From Undaria pinnatifida (lineage: Eukaryota > Sar > Phaeophyceae > Laminariales > Alariaceae), in assembly GCA_012845835.1 (NCBI GenBank), contig JABAKD010000012.1, positions 8,235,973 to 8,299,972 of the forward strand: a DNA stretch of 64,000 nt, given 5' to 3'. Below are positions 10,851 through 20,437 of the stretch, in pieces (the stretch's first letter is position 1; every line of letters starts with the position of its first letter). The position numbers and the translations under genes are program-made. Under the pieces are notes generated by a model. It searched no databases, had not been told where the DNA came from, and worked only from the letters and a program-made list of their open reading frames with translations.

Positions 10851-11155
10851 GCCCCGGTGGCGTATCAGGTTATATCCTCGAGCCTGGTATAGGTCAGCTT
10901 CGTGAGTTCGAACCCCCCCGAGTGCGTACTCGTATTATGTTTTGTCTTGTGCACTAATTGACTTGCGGAAAGCGCGAGAGCGTGAGTTAGCAATACTCGA
11001 TGAAAAATCGACGATCAGCTGGTGCTGAACCCTGTGCGCCAAAAGAAATGAAGGCAATAACCGGGGGGGGGAAGGGAAGGACGACACCGGTGACCACGGC
11101 TTGTATGTTCAGAAGCTGGAAAGTAGAAGTGTGCCAAAAAAAAAAGAAAAACACT
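10851..11155 (+). mobile_element. SINE2 copy A, inserted in a composite repeat
   Basis: The tRNA-related head is 'GCCCCGGTGGCGTATCAGGT'. The A box TGGCGTATCAG has one mismatch to the Pol III consensus. The B box GTTCGAACC near 10909 matches it fully. The body contains 'gacttgcggaaagcgcgaga' and ends in an A-rich tail at 11136-11150. The flanks 'actcact' and 'cactagaagagatgatc' correspond to the uninterrupted sequence at 2634-2650, so the insertion boundaries are directly visible. The target duplication is short (CACT). Confidence 0.85.
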
Positions 11156-11590
11156 AGAAGAGATGATCAATCAGCAATCAGCAGCAATAAGGAGCACGTC
11201 AAGTACGAAGCAACACAAACCTATTTGTCAGTTACGACCAACACACGACCGCTTGCACTTGACCGGCAAACGACCACAGCAACGGGGTCAGGGACCACAG
11301 CAACAACAAAGCACGCCATCCTACTGTCTAGTTACCACCACCTTTGAGTGGCGCAGCTTAACAGGAGGAACTTGTATAATGCAACCCTCGAGGCCCCGGG
11401 GACGCAGCCACTCGCAATGCTGCTGTTTGGCTTTTCCTGGCGCAGTAATCGTAACCACTACTACCTCCTCCTCGTTTATTCATGCGTGCGCTTGCCACGT
11501 CTATATCCATGCATTATGCACGTGTACCTACCGAAATTCAATACACAAATGCACTACCTTGATCCCTATCGCAGTACCATGGGGATTTTT
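11156..11590 (+). repeat. Composite dispersed repeat, SINE2-bearing copy
   Basis: Paralogous to 2641-3527, beginning 'agatgatcaatcagcaatca' and ending 'accatggggattttttta'. Internal indels are frequent, so open frames such as 11163-11645 (160 codons) do not match frames in the paralogue. Confidence 0.75.
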
Positions 11591-11790
11591 TTACTGCAAT
11601 ATATGTTTTGTTTTGGCACAAAATATGAAGCCAATTTGGAAGTAATGTCTTGCCAAGTTTTATTTTATCAGCCTCTCCATACATCAAGATCTGAAGAATA
11701 ACTGGAGAGTACCGTTCAAAATACAAATTTTGCGCGCTTCTCGCTTGGACGGCGGCCTTCGAACGAAGTGATTTGACCGAGAGTTGCTAC
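11591..11790 (+). repeat. R1 variant fragment
   Basis: Positions 11610-11740 match 9405-9535 ('cctctccatacatcaagatc', 'gaagaataactgga'). A short piece of R1 core with 'cgaacgaagtgatttgaccg' follows. Confidence 0.7.
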
Positions 11791-11848
11791 AGCACTGCCC
11801 ACTGAGCTATACTTAATCGCTTGACTCAGTAGCTCAGTGGGTAGTGCT
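11791..11848. repeat. 20-bp inverted repeat made of tRNA 5'-half sequence
   Basis: The left arm 11791-11810 and right arm 11829-11848 are complements at 18 of 20 positions. The right arm reads 'gtagctcagtgggtagtgct', a perfect A box (TAGCTCAGTGG) and D-arm. The two arms face each other across an 18-base spacer. Confidence 0.75.
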
Positions 11849-11904
11849 ACTATATACTGAGTATATATGTTGAACTACCAAAATAACCATTCATAATGTC
11901 GTCA

Positions 11905-12020
11905 GCGCGCACGCTTGAAAAAGGCAAATATGACGTCGGTGAGAATCGAACTCACGACACATAGCACTACCCACTGTCACTTGACTCAGTAACACTCACA
12001 GCGAGTGGGTTATGCCAAAC
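11905..12020 (-). other. tRNA-like sequence (possible SINE3), copy 1
   Basis: On the minus strand 'agtgggtagtgctatgtgtc' leads into a T-arm-like 'GTGAGTTCGATTCTCAC' with a perfect B box, then 'cgacgtcatatttgcc'. The 5' half and acceptor stem are damaged, so it is not a functional tRNA. It shares its downstream block 'cgtgcgcgctg' with 12300-12410. Confidence 0.6.
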
Positions 12021-12201
12021 AACAACCAAATATGTTTTCCAGTCCGTTAATTAATTATCACCGACTTCGTAATAGCGATCGCCGGAGCTATTCCCTCTCC
12101 ACGTACTACAGTTAGTAGTACTCAGAAGAACACTAACAACTAGCATAACCATTCTCCAGCGCGGGTGCCCTACATTATTGTGTTTTAAAACATGGATGGA
12201 A

Positions 12202-12224
12202 CTAACCCTAACCCTCACCCTAAC
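12202..12224. repeat. Interstitial telomere-type repeat (CCCTAA)
   Basis: 'ctaaccctaaccctcaccct' followed by 'aac' gives about four near-perfect CCCTAA units embedded in internal sequence. Similar tracts occur at 51179-51197 and 54521-54535. Confidence 0.8.
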
Positions 12225-12299
12225 TTATACGAAATATACCGATGAGTGCCCCCTAATGACACCACTGGGGTGAGATGGTTGAAGAAACACAATAATGTG

Positions 12300-12410
12300 T
12301 ATCACCGCAGCGCGCACGCCCCTGAATACCAAATATGATCTGGGTGAGAAATGTACTCACGACACATCCTTTGGTGGTTATATAGCACTATACCCACTGA
12401 GCCGAAAGGA
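12300..12410 (-). other. tRNA-like sequence (possible SINE3), copy 2
   Basis: The minus strand reads 'cggctcagtgggtatagtgc', then a T-arm-like stem GTGAG/CTCAC with loop TACATTT (B box lost), then 'tcatatttggtattcagggg' and 'cgtgcgcgctg' as in copy 1. The A box has one mismatch. Confidence 0.55.
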
Positions 12411-12609
12411 AACGACACACAGCAGTAGTAGCTACGATAGGGCAGGCGCTTGGAGGCCGCCATGAAAAAATCATCATCGGGAAGTAATTTAGATGCCAAT
12501 TTGCAAATGGCGCCAATTCGGAAATGTTGTGCCTTATTTTTTATTTGTTTAAGCTCTACATATATATGCCAAGGTCCAAGAATAGCTCGGGCGTATACCG
12601 CCCAAAACA

Positions 12610-12845
12610 CAAAAAAGAGCCCACTTCTCGCTTGTCTCGCTCAGCGTCTATCCGCTTTCACGTCGAGGTGCGGAACGGATACGGCAGAGCGAGAGGCGTT
12701 TGAGCCGCCCCCCGAAGACGGCGCTCGACCGAAGATATTTGACCGAGAATTCCAGTTCCGAAAGTCGCATGCTGAGGCCGAGACGAAAACAAACTTCTGA
12801 CCGAATCGCCCCCAAAAAGAACGATCATATATGTATTTATGTATA
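12610..12845 (+). repeat. R1 dispersed repeat, copy 4
   Basis: Has the core blocks 'cacttctcgcttgtctcgct', 'gccgccccccgaagacggcg' and 'gaccgagaattccagttccg'. The tail 'accgaatcgcccccaaaaag' also occurs in related form at 700-735. Confidence 0.8.
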
Positions 12846-13059
12846 TAGGGAGATGAAGAAGTAGAAATATGAGAAGATTTTGGGAAAGAAAATTGATAAA
12901 TGGTTGGCAGAAGGTCATAGATACCACAGTGACTGTTATGGAAGGATATTCGATGTATTGTGGAAGTAAACCCGGAGGGGTTTTCCAAGGCACCATCAAC
13001 GGCGCCTTTCTTCTTCCCTTCTTGAATAAAAGAATGTCAACCATTCCGTGCAATGGGTT
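12846..13059. other. No supported feature
   Basis: Unique spacer between R1 copy 4 and the inverted hairpin repeat. A 131-codon minus frame (12658-13053) overlaps R1 and is not called. Confidence 0.35.
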
Positions 13060-13400
13060 TTTTATTGATGCTAAGTCCTCTTTCGTTTCGCCTAGAAGCG
13101 AAGCAGGTTCTCAATACTAATTTCGGTATTTCTGTTTGTTTGATACACGCTATAACTTTTACTTGGCAGCGCATTTAGCAACAGTGTGTCGCCTATGCTT
13201 GCCTTCTTTGTTGTATATGACGTTTTTCTTCTGTCAAATTGTGACCTTCAGAATATATATATCATGTTCGTGTTGAACTCTTGGCATTACTTTGAACTTT
13301 AATGTCGAATCGGACAGCTACAACAACTTCTTCGTCGAAGTGTTGCCCTGCCCTACCCGAAGCATGGGCGCCGGCGACGCGGAGCCCTTGTAATAACTAA
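13060..13400 (-). repeat. GC-hairpin repeat, inverted copy of 3528-3870
   Basis: Minus-strand order matches copy 1: 'caagggctccgc', a damaged hairpin, 'catgcttcgggtagggcagg', 'cttggcattactttgaactt' (plus strand), and 'ctttcgtttcgcctagaa' (plus strand) at the far end. About 80 percent similar by eye. Confidence 0.75.
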
Positions 13401-13534
13401 AATCAGTCCAGCCGCACAAATGCAGTCAGCCTCGAACCGTGGCTTGACGTCCCAATTCAAGTCACGTTTGTGCACTGCATTTAGGAAGACGGGCGTGTAG
13501 GTGGTTTCGTGTCCCCCTCTCCGTATTGTAAGGG

Positions 13535-14410
13535 ATGCAAGGGCTCCGCTCCGCGGGTGGCTGACGCCGCCCGCTACTCTCGCACAAGAAAGATTTGAAC
13601 TAAATGTGAAGGGGGCAGAAAGCAGAGGCCCATAATTTGGTGCAACTATTAATAGCAATTTGATACTGCCAAGAGCTACTTGTGCCAAGCTGATTGCCCT
13701 GTTTGTGCTGTGCTATGTGCTTGTTGGCGATGACACGTTATGATCGGTAGTACGGGTGTAATTTGCGAAAAGAGAACTTGGAAGAAGGGGACCGAGAAAG
13801 CAGAGCTCCATAATTTGGTGCAACTAGCGATTAGATACTGCCAATAGCTACTTGTGCAAAGCTGATTGCCCTGTCTGTGCTGCGCTATGTGCTTGTTGGC
13901 GATGACACGTTATGATCGGTAGTAAGGGTGTAATTTGCAAAAATAGAACTTGGAAGAAGGGGAGCTAGAGAGGGAGGACAATCAATGAAGGAAGCAAAAA
14001 GACGAGTACACACACGTACGTACCGGTACCTGATACCTGGTACTTCGCATGGTACCTGGTACTGTTGTGTGTTCGAAAGAAAGCACAGCGCAGCACGGCA
14101 CCGCACGGCGCTGCGCGCTGCTGAGGTATAATTGCTGAGCTGAGCTGAGCTGAGGTGGGAGCATTTACTGTGATTCAACAATGTAGTACGTACAAACCTG
14201 ATGTATTGTACCTCAGAGTATTGCTGGATGATACCGAATGCGACCTGGTGTGCACGACAGAGTATATGTAGCACAGCACGCAGCACGGCACAGCACCGCA
14301 CGGTACCGCACCGCAGGGCACGGGGGGCACGGCACCACACGGCGCTGCTCTGCTGAGCTAGCGCTGCGCGCGCTACTAAGCTGAGTGTTATGATACTTCG
14401 TAAACAAAGC
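13535..14410 (-). repeat. R3 dispersed repeat with GC hairpin and internal duplication
   Basis: In inverse orientation it matches 28855-29225 and parts of 28040-28850. It has the hairpin near 13550-13580 (GCGGG..CCCGC arms) and an internal duplication of about 170 bases (13640-13800 and 13805-13960, both with 'gctgattgccctgt' and 'gatgacacgttatgatcggt'). A 'ggtacctggtac' palindrome block and a GCACGGC/GAGCTGA-rich low-complexity stretch (14080-14370) follow. The 175-codon minus frame 13885-14412 is a product of that stretch. Confidence 0.75.
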
Positions 14411-14527
14411 AAAAAAAGATAAACCAGGCTTCAACGTGCAAAACACGGCGTATTTCAGGTGGGAACGCTATGGGAAGCTCTCTTTCAGGCACGCGAGCCC
14501 GCACAGCGGTCCAAAAAGGAGAATGTC

Positions 14528-15088
14528 TTAAGTTAGTGTCTGAAAGGGAGAAAATGGGGGCCCTTCAGGAAATCGATAGTTGTAAGTAGTTCTACAGTGC
14601 ACTTTGAAGGCAATATTGCATGTTTCGTCGAACGAAGCACCCCGCAAAATGTTTGAAGCGACTTGTTGGGTACGACGGTTTTTCTTGTGTGCATCGGCTA
14701 TCATACATTGCAAGTGATAACCGTTGGTAATGCGTCCTTGAGAAGCGAATCGCTCTGTTTCTGGCACGACCAAGAAGCGTGTGGTGTCGAACAGGTCGTT
14801 TTTAGCGGTAACGTACCCGGAGCGATGCATTCGGTTGATGCTCTGCCTTTTTCGAAACTGAGTCCACCGTGACATCCTCATATGGCGCGCTCCACATCCA
14901 CACACGGGCACTGAATCCTGGACGAGTACTTCATTATAATTTTGATATCCTATATGGGACCAATGCCGTTCTCCTCCTGAACAGTGCTGGTGTTCTCCAC
15001 CACCAACAAACGGCTCTCGTGTAGACCAGTTCCCCCTGATCCCCCAAATCGTGTTTACTTTTCTTTGCGCAGGCGACATCGTTTCCAC
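14528..15088 (-). CDS. Unrecognised open frame (186 codons)
   Basis: A minus-strand frame of 186 codons opening at GTG, with an ATG three codons on. No recognised motif, signal or membrane segment. Its first third overlaps sequence that recurs near 16330-16480 as non-coding flank of the exon arrays, and the frame is not kept there. The remainder (14528-14800) is unique. Most likely spurious, but length and mixed composition make it worth recording. Confidence 0.15.
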   Translation of the reverse strand: METMSPAQRKVNTIWGIRGNWSTREPFVGGGEHQHCSGGERHWSHIGYQNYNEVLVQDSVPVCGCGARHMRMSRWTQFRKRQSINRMHRSGYVTAKNDLFDTTRFLVVPETERFASQGRITNGYHLQCMIADAHKKNRRTQQVASNILRGASFDETCNIAFKVHCRTTYNYRFPEGPPFSPFQTLT

Positions 15089-15173
15089 ATGCGTAAGGTT
15101 TGTCTTGTGCTGGCGCCGTACTCTCTACACTGAAATGGTCGTGAATTTCCCTGCGAATCGTTCTCCGTTGCAG

Positions 15174-15243
15174 GCGCACGCGTTGGGGACTTGAAAGGGA
15201 TCGGCCGAGCTGTGGTGCCGTTCGTCGGCGGGAATGGGGTCGG
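15174..15243 (+). CDS. Type II repeat exon 1 (70 nt)
   Basis: Acceptor 'ccgttgcag' and donor GTGAGC flank exactly 70 bases, read as 2 + 66 + 2. The 22 codons give ARVGDLKGIGRAVVPFVGGN and two more residues. They align with the exons at 18125, 21642 and (minus) 16884 through the pattern G..W/G-DL..(V/I)G.A.V. This copy has lost the Trp-Asp start of the motif (Val-Gly-Asp here). It precedes type I exon 1 by 222 bases, and phase fits (type II ends with 2 nt, type I starts with 1). Function unknown. It could be an exon of a larger repeat-domain gene or a relic of one. Confidence 0.5.
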
Positions 15244-15465
15244 GTGAGCGTCTCTTGAGAGTAGTTTCTGTTGCACAGCAGGTTTGGTGATGTGCCTCTT
15301 GGTTTTGAGCCTTGCAACCGTGTGGCCATGGCTTTCTTTATGAGCGACCAGGGGTTTGCATGAGACGAACGTGATCAGCGCTCCCAGCGTGGGTATTTCT
15401 GCTGCGCACAATTATCACACTGCAATGACTTGTCCGCGGTTTGTCTTCATTCTCCCTGCCCCCAG

Positions 15466-15596
15466 GTGCCTTGAGGTTGACTTCTGTCGGAGCGGAGGTG
15501 GGTTCCTGCCCGGTAATGGCGGTGTCGCCGATGCTCCTGGTGCATCGGTTTATCTGGGCATGACCCGCGTCACAGTGGACATGTGCCCTGCTGTCG
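15466..15596 (+). CDS. Type I repeat exon 1 (131 nt)
   Basis: Acceptor 'ctgcccccag', donor GTGAGAGC. Read as 1 + 129 + 1 nt the exon is open. It contains SGGGFLPGNGGVADAPGAS and ends VTVDMCPAV before the split Gly codon. The ending CPAV|G is shared with type I exons at 17547 and 18885, as is the G-rich (V/F)CLPG-like centre. It is 9 bases longer than the other two (131 versus 122), which keeps phase. Family not recognised. The Gly-rich repeat with one conserved Cys suggests an extracellular or beta-rich repeat, but that is only an inference. Confidence 0.5.
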
Positions 15597-16883
15597 GTGA
15601 GAGCTATTACAGCTGCTCCTTGCGTTGGTTTGCCTTTTTCTGACTACCCCTTGATGAGCCAATTCCCCTGCAGAGCTCCTGAAGGAGGAAGAAAAACCCA
15701 CCTGCCTGGGGCGAGATAGAGCTGTTGACCTAGCCGGGGTACTGTAGAGGCACAGTTGTGCGCGTTGTTGTCGTCAGAGAAAAGTCGTAAGAGCGAGAGA
15801 GGGCGTCGAGAATTCGTCCATTGCCAAGGGGTTCGGCGGTCGCTTTTTCTTGGTGTCAACACCTCCCCCGAGGCAACGTCGATAGATTGACCCCTGCGGC
15901 CCTCTAATCGTTCACTTTGTTAATAGAGCAAGCGGAAAGATTATGCGAGAGCACAGTATCGGCCTGAATGTGCAGTCTGGGCGTGTCACTCGGTCAACTG
16001 CACTTTCTAGGACTTGCAGCTGTGTGGCCAAGCCAAACGGGTCGTTACTCTGATCGTACTTCTATGTTGAGGTTTGGGCACCGCAATGGCGCATTTAGTC
16101 AACCACTTCTTGCACGGGTAACATATCCCGTAGCGAGCACAGCTTCGAACGCGTGGTGGTGCAGCAGCATGTTAGCTGCAGCCTTACCTGAACACCACTG
16201 TGGGCGAGTAGCCCATTGTTCGCGGCAACATACAGTTCCAGTATGTTTGCTACAGCCTTGCTGGAACACCAGCACTGGATGTCAAGTAGCTCATTTTTTG
16301 CGGCAACATGCGCACCTGGAACGTCGCATTCGGTTGATGGTCTGCCCTTTTCGAAACTGAGTTGTCCGGTCACCCACCGCGACACCCTTAAATCACACCT
16401 TCCGCACAGAGACAGGGGCAAGCTTCTCAGACGAGCACATACGTGTTCTAATTCGCCTCACGGGGGCATTGCTATGCTTCACCCTCCACGGTGCCTCGAC
16501 CGCCATGGATTATGTTCTTCGTCACTAAACGACCGGTTTTGATGTTAACCAGTTCGCCCCGAACCCCCAATCGTGTCCCCGTTTCTTTGCGCGTTCGAAA
16601 CATTTTCTCTGTTACCTATTGCAAGTTTCGTCTTGTGCTGACATCGTACTCGCTCGTACACTCAATTGTTTTTTTGTGTTTTTCTGCGAATCCTGCACCA
16701 TGACAGGGGACTCCACGTGGGAGGTAGCGCAGGACTGGCGTGCCATCGTCCCGTGGCGTCAAGGGGATGATCAAGGGTGAGTATCTCTCCAGATGCTGTC
16801 TCTCCTGCACGGCACGTGTGAGGTACCTCTTGATTGCGAGCCTTACGACCATGTAGTAATTTCCGGAGTGGAAAGACACCCAC
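15597..16883. other. Intron-like and flank sequence of the exon array
   Basis: No open exon with matching splice sites was found here. Positions 16330-16480 repeat the flank seen at 14810-14960 ('gcattcggttgatg', 'tttcgaaactgagt'). A related inverse piece lies at 17225-17310. The array thus carries its non-coding flanks along with the exons. Confidence 0.5.
16140..16320 (+). repeat. Short tandem repeat, about 75-bp unit, 2 copies
   Basis: Two units share 'atgtt-gct-cagcctt-cctg-aacacca', 'gtagc-cattt' and 'gcggcaacat'. Located in the flank sequence between type I exon 1 and the inverted type II exon. Confidence 0.65.
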
Positions 16884-16953
16884 CCTTCCCCGTGACCATC
16901 CATATTTAGCACCAAGGCAGGACCGACCTGCTCTAGATCCCAGCTGCCGTTGC
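16884..16953 (-). pseudogene. Type II repeat exon, inverted copy with broken acceptor
   Basis: On the minus strand 70 bases encode GNGSWDLEQVGPALVLNMDG plus four residues (counting the split Gly), the clearest form of the type II motif. The acceptor is 'gttgcgg' instead of 'gttgcag', and the donor is GTGGGT. The exon sits inside a 172-codon minus frame (16616-17134) only because the lost acceptor no longer interrupts it. It is opposite in orientation to all other copies. Confidence 0.5.
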
Positions 16954-17546
16954 CCGCAACGGGGGCAGCATCCGCAAGCAAACACATAAAAACGCATGAG
17001 TGTAGCGAGTAAGAACTTAAAACTAAAACAGATGGAATTGGTGTCGAATGTGCGAACGAAAGTGCACGCGATCGACGGATCAGGGGAACTGGTTTACAAA
17101 GAGCCGCCTGTTGGTGGTTGGTCGGAAACATCATTCAAGCACCGTGGAGAGAGGCAATGAAAAAATGGCCCCATGAAATAATAACTAAAATCAGTCCGGG
17201 AATCTTGCGTGTGGCTGGCTGCGAATTTTGAGGTTGTCGCGACGGGTGACTTCACAACTCAGTTTCAATATTGACAGACCATACAACCAAACGTCTTCCA
17301 CTGGCGCCGTACTCGTTCGCTCCCTAAGGCTGTATATATTTTGGTGTAGATGAGGTGGGGATGCCGTGTTTGCCTGGCTATGCTTTGTTAATCGTGATTT
17401 ACGTTGTTGTGACCACGTGCAGGAGTTGTCAGGCCCACGTGGAAACCAAGCCCAAGGGAAACGATAGATCATGGTTTACACCTTCCTCGAGCTGGCACGT
17501 ATCTCACTTCGATCGCTCTTGATACGTGTTTTGTCCTTGCCTCCAG

Positions 17547-17668
17547 GGAAGGCGGGAGGGAGCAGGGTGTAGGTAGGGGAGTGTGCCTGCGTGGCAGAGC
17601 CGGCTTTACCTGCGCTTCTTCAGGCTTGTCGATAGTCCCATCCACCCTGGAGATGTGCCCTGCCGTCG
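17547..17668 (+). CDS. Type I repeat exon 2 (122 nt)
   Basis: Acceptor 'gcctccag', donor GTGAGAGC. It is open as 1 + 120 + 1 nt with GVCLRGRAGFTCASSGLSIV in the middle and LEMCPAV at the end. It has the same length and phase as 18885-19006. The next type II exon lies 456 bases downstream and joins in frame through a split Gly codon (G|GC). Sequence upstream (17330-17546) matches 18680-18884, so the duplication unit is larger than the exon. Confidence 0.55.
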
Positions 17669-18124
17669 GTGAGAGCTAGTTGCTTCGTGTATTGGACGCG
17701 TTTCTCTGGCTACCTCTTGACGAGCAAGTACCCCTGCAGCGCGTCCGGACTAGGACGCAAAATCCACCTGTCTAACACGAGATAGAGCTGTTACCCTACA
17801 GTAGTCGAGTACATCATTCCAATCGCAAGTTTCTCCCGGTGACAGGAGGGAGATTCTCGGACGAGCACATGGTTTCGCTTTTTAATGGGTGCATTGCCAT
17901 CAGTCCCGTCCATGCTGCTTGAACCGGCATGAACGATGTTCTCCACCACCAACAGGCGGCTTTTGGTGTTAGCCAGTTCACCCCGAACCTCCGACCATGC
18001 GCGTGATTCTTTGCGCATTCGAAGCATCTTCCATCTGTGTAAGTCTCGTCTTGTGCTGACGCCGTACTAGCTACACTCAATACTTTTCGTGCGTTTTTAT
18101 TTGCGAATCCTACTCACGTTGCAG

Positions 18125-18194
18125 GCGACGGCACGTGGGACCTGGAAGGGGTCGGCCCGGCCATGGTGTTGTGGCTGGGGGGTGATGAAGTGCG
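18125..18194 (+). CDS. Type II repeat exon 2 (70 nt)
   Basis: Acceptor 'cacgttgcag', donor GTGAGTG. The 22 codons after the split Gly give DGTWDLEGVGPAMVLWLGGD plus two. With exon 17547-17668 it forms one complete I+II unit of 192 nt (64 codons). Splice sites and phase are all intact in this pair, making it the best candidate for a functional unit. Confidence 0.55.
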
Positions 18195-18884
18195 GTGAGT
18201 GTCTCTCTAGAGTCCTTTTTTTTGCACAGCTACTTAGCACGTGTAATGATTCGTGTCTTGCGTTCGAGCACACATAGTCGCAATGACAAGTCGAGTCCTG
18301 GTTGCTACTGTTTGGCTAGTTTTGTTGTTATTGTCGTTATTTCTTCGCCCTTGTTTCTGCTTCTACTTTTTCTGGTATTGCCTTGGTTTGAGCTGTTGCG
18401 GAGAAAGCTGCTGGCTGCAAGTCCTCCGTGGGTTTATTCGTTTCTCTCTTGGTTCGGAACGGGGCTGCTTGTTCGCCGTGCCTTCTCTTGGTGTATTCGT
18501 TTCGTCGACATCCTTGGATGTTCGCCTGAGATTCTCTGAGACACCGGTCTGAAAGTTGAATTGACTGATGGAAGGCGATTTCTATGAACAAACCCCCTCC
18601 GCCGTCATGGTGAGGGCGCACCTCGAGCACGATATTACAATGCAGTCACCGTAACGCTCGCTTAGGCCGTGCTTTTACTTCGGTGTAGATGAGATGGGGG
18701 TGCCGTGGTTGCCTGGCTATGTTTCGTTAATCGTGCTGTACGCTGTTGTGGCCACGGGCAAGAGTTGTCTGGCCAACGTGGAAACCAAGCCCAAGGGAAC
18801 GATGGATCATGGTTTACACCTTCCTCGAGCTGGCACGTATCTCACTTCGATCACTTCTTATACGTTCTTCGTCCGTGCCTCAAG

Positions 18885-19006
18885 GGGAGGCGAGGGGGAG
18901 CAGGACATAGGTGGGGGAGTGTGCCTGCCCGGCAGAACCGGTGTCGCTGGCGCTTCTTCAGGCTTATCGATAATTCCGTCCACCCTGGAGACGTGCCCTG
19001 CCGTCG
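18885..19006 (+). CDS. Type I repeat exon 3 (122 nt)
   Basis: Acceptor 'gcctcaag' (AAG rather than CAG), donor GTGAGAGT. It is open as 1 + 120 + 1 nt with GVCLPGRTGVAGASSGLSII and LETCPAV. It lies 690 bases after type II exon 2 and joins it in phase (cg|g, Arg). A wider plus frame (18694-19134, 146 codons) reads through both splice sites, so an unspliced reading cannot be excluded. Confidence 0.5.
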
Positions 19007-19452
19007 GTGAGAGTTACTGTAGTTGCTTTGTGCGTTGGACGCATGATTCTGACTACCTCTTGACGAGCAAACACGCGTACAGCACATTTGAACGAGAATT
19101 AAAGACGCACCTGTTTAGGACGAGAGAGCTGTAGCCGAACACATTATTTTGCTTGCGAGGCTCTCCACCAGATAAAAGGAAAACCTCGGACGAGTACATC
19201 ATTTTCCAATGGGTCCATTGCCACTCTTCCCGTCCATGCTGCTTACACCGGCATGATTGATGTTCTCCGACACCAACCGAAAGATTTTGATGTTATCCAG
19301 TCCGCTCCGAACCCCCGATCGTGTGGATGTTTCTTTGCGCATTCGAAATATGTTTCATCTGTGTAAGTTCCCGTCTCGTGCTGACGGCCGTATTCGATAC
19401 ACTCACTAGTCTAGATTTTGTGCATTTTCTTGCGAATCCTGCTCCATTGCAG

Positions 19453-19516
19453 ACAACTCCACGATGAGGAGCAGGTCGGCACTTCCCTGGTGCTGGGGGC
19501 AGAGGCGATGGGCAGT
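19453..19516 (+). pseudogene. Type II repeat exon 3, damaged
   Basis: The acceptor 'ccattgcag' is kept, but the exon is about 64 bases. It has lost the Trp-Asp start (reads QLHDEEQVGTSLVLGAEAMG), and the expected GTGAGT donor has become GTTGCG. It is in the expected place, 446 bases after type I exon 3. Confidence 0.5.
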
Positions 19517-20437
19517 TGCGAGTGTCTTTCCCGAGTCATTCTGTACACAGCACTTTTGGTTCTGTAGCGTTTGATTTCGAGTACACACGGTCCCACGAGC
19601 ATGCCGAATCCTGCTTGCCACTCTTTCGCTACTTTTGTTGTTCCTTTTGCTGCTGTTCTGCTGATGTCTGTTCTCACATTTGACGGGATTGTTTCGGTTT
19701 GTACTTATGTAGAAAGAGCCGCCGGCCTCAAGTCCTCCTTGTGGTTACACTCGTGTTACCTCTTTTGGAATGGGGCTGTTTCTTCGACAGTTTCAGTTCT
19801 CCCCTTGACGTGTTCCTCCCGTTGGCATGCCTGGGTGTTCGCCTGAGTCTGTGAGACACCGGCTTGAACCTTCGATTGACTGGTGGAAGACGATGATTGT
19901 GAACAATCTTCGTCCACCGTCATGGCGAGGGTGCGCCCCGTGCGCGATACGCCAAGACAGGAGCCCTATCGCCCGCTGAGGTCGCAGTTACTTGGGACAA
20001 GAAAAAAACACAACCAGTATAGCCAGAACACTGATTTTGCAAACCGGGCCCCCTGTATCGGATATCCCTTAACCGGCAGCCCTTTGTCACGGATGGCGGA
20101 CAAAGGGCTTCGGGCTGACCGGCACTAATCGTTGTAGCTACTGTTGTTTTCGTGAGTGTGCCGTGGTTCGCAAATATCAAATATGATCAGCGCACTCAGC
20201 CTCGGAACAGCAGGACGCCATTATCACTCTGCGGTGTATGCCTGTCCTCGCTTTGTATTCCAAAGTGTTCTAATACAACAATTATAGTAGACCTCCTCGG
20301 AAGCCCATATCGTACCTGTCTGCCTGGAAGTAAGCATATACCTAAATGGAACGCGGTGCCGTGCCTGTGGTGCGTCGTCAAGAGTATGTACGATTGTGAT
20401 ATTGTGCTTGTGCCGTCATGGTTCGGGAAGCATCGTG
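19517..20437. other. Flank of the exon array, no supported gene
   Basis: Unrecognised sequence. A 127-codon plus frame at 20152-20535 runs into the foldback element and is not called. A 91-codon plus frame at 19571-19846 has no recognisable domain. Confidence 0.4.

Noticed and set aside
11163-11645. Plus-strand 160-codon protein
   Set aside because: Lies in a dispersed repeat. The paralogue at 2645 has a different frame because of indels.
11905-11990. Functional tRNA gene
   Set aside because: The T-arm is good but the 5' half and acceptor stem are damaged.
13885-14412. Minus-strand 175-codon protein
   Set aside because: Open because of the GCACGGC/GAGCTGA low-complexity part of repeat R3; not preserved in the 28 kb copies.
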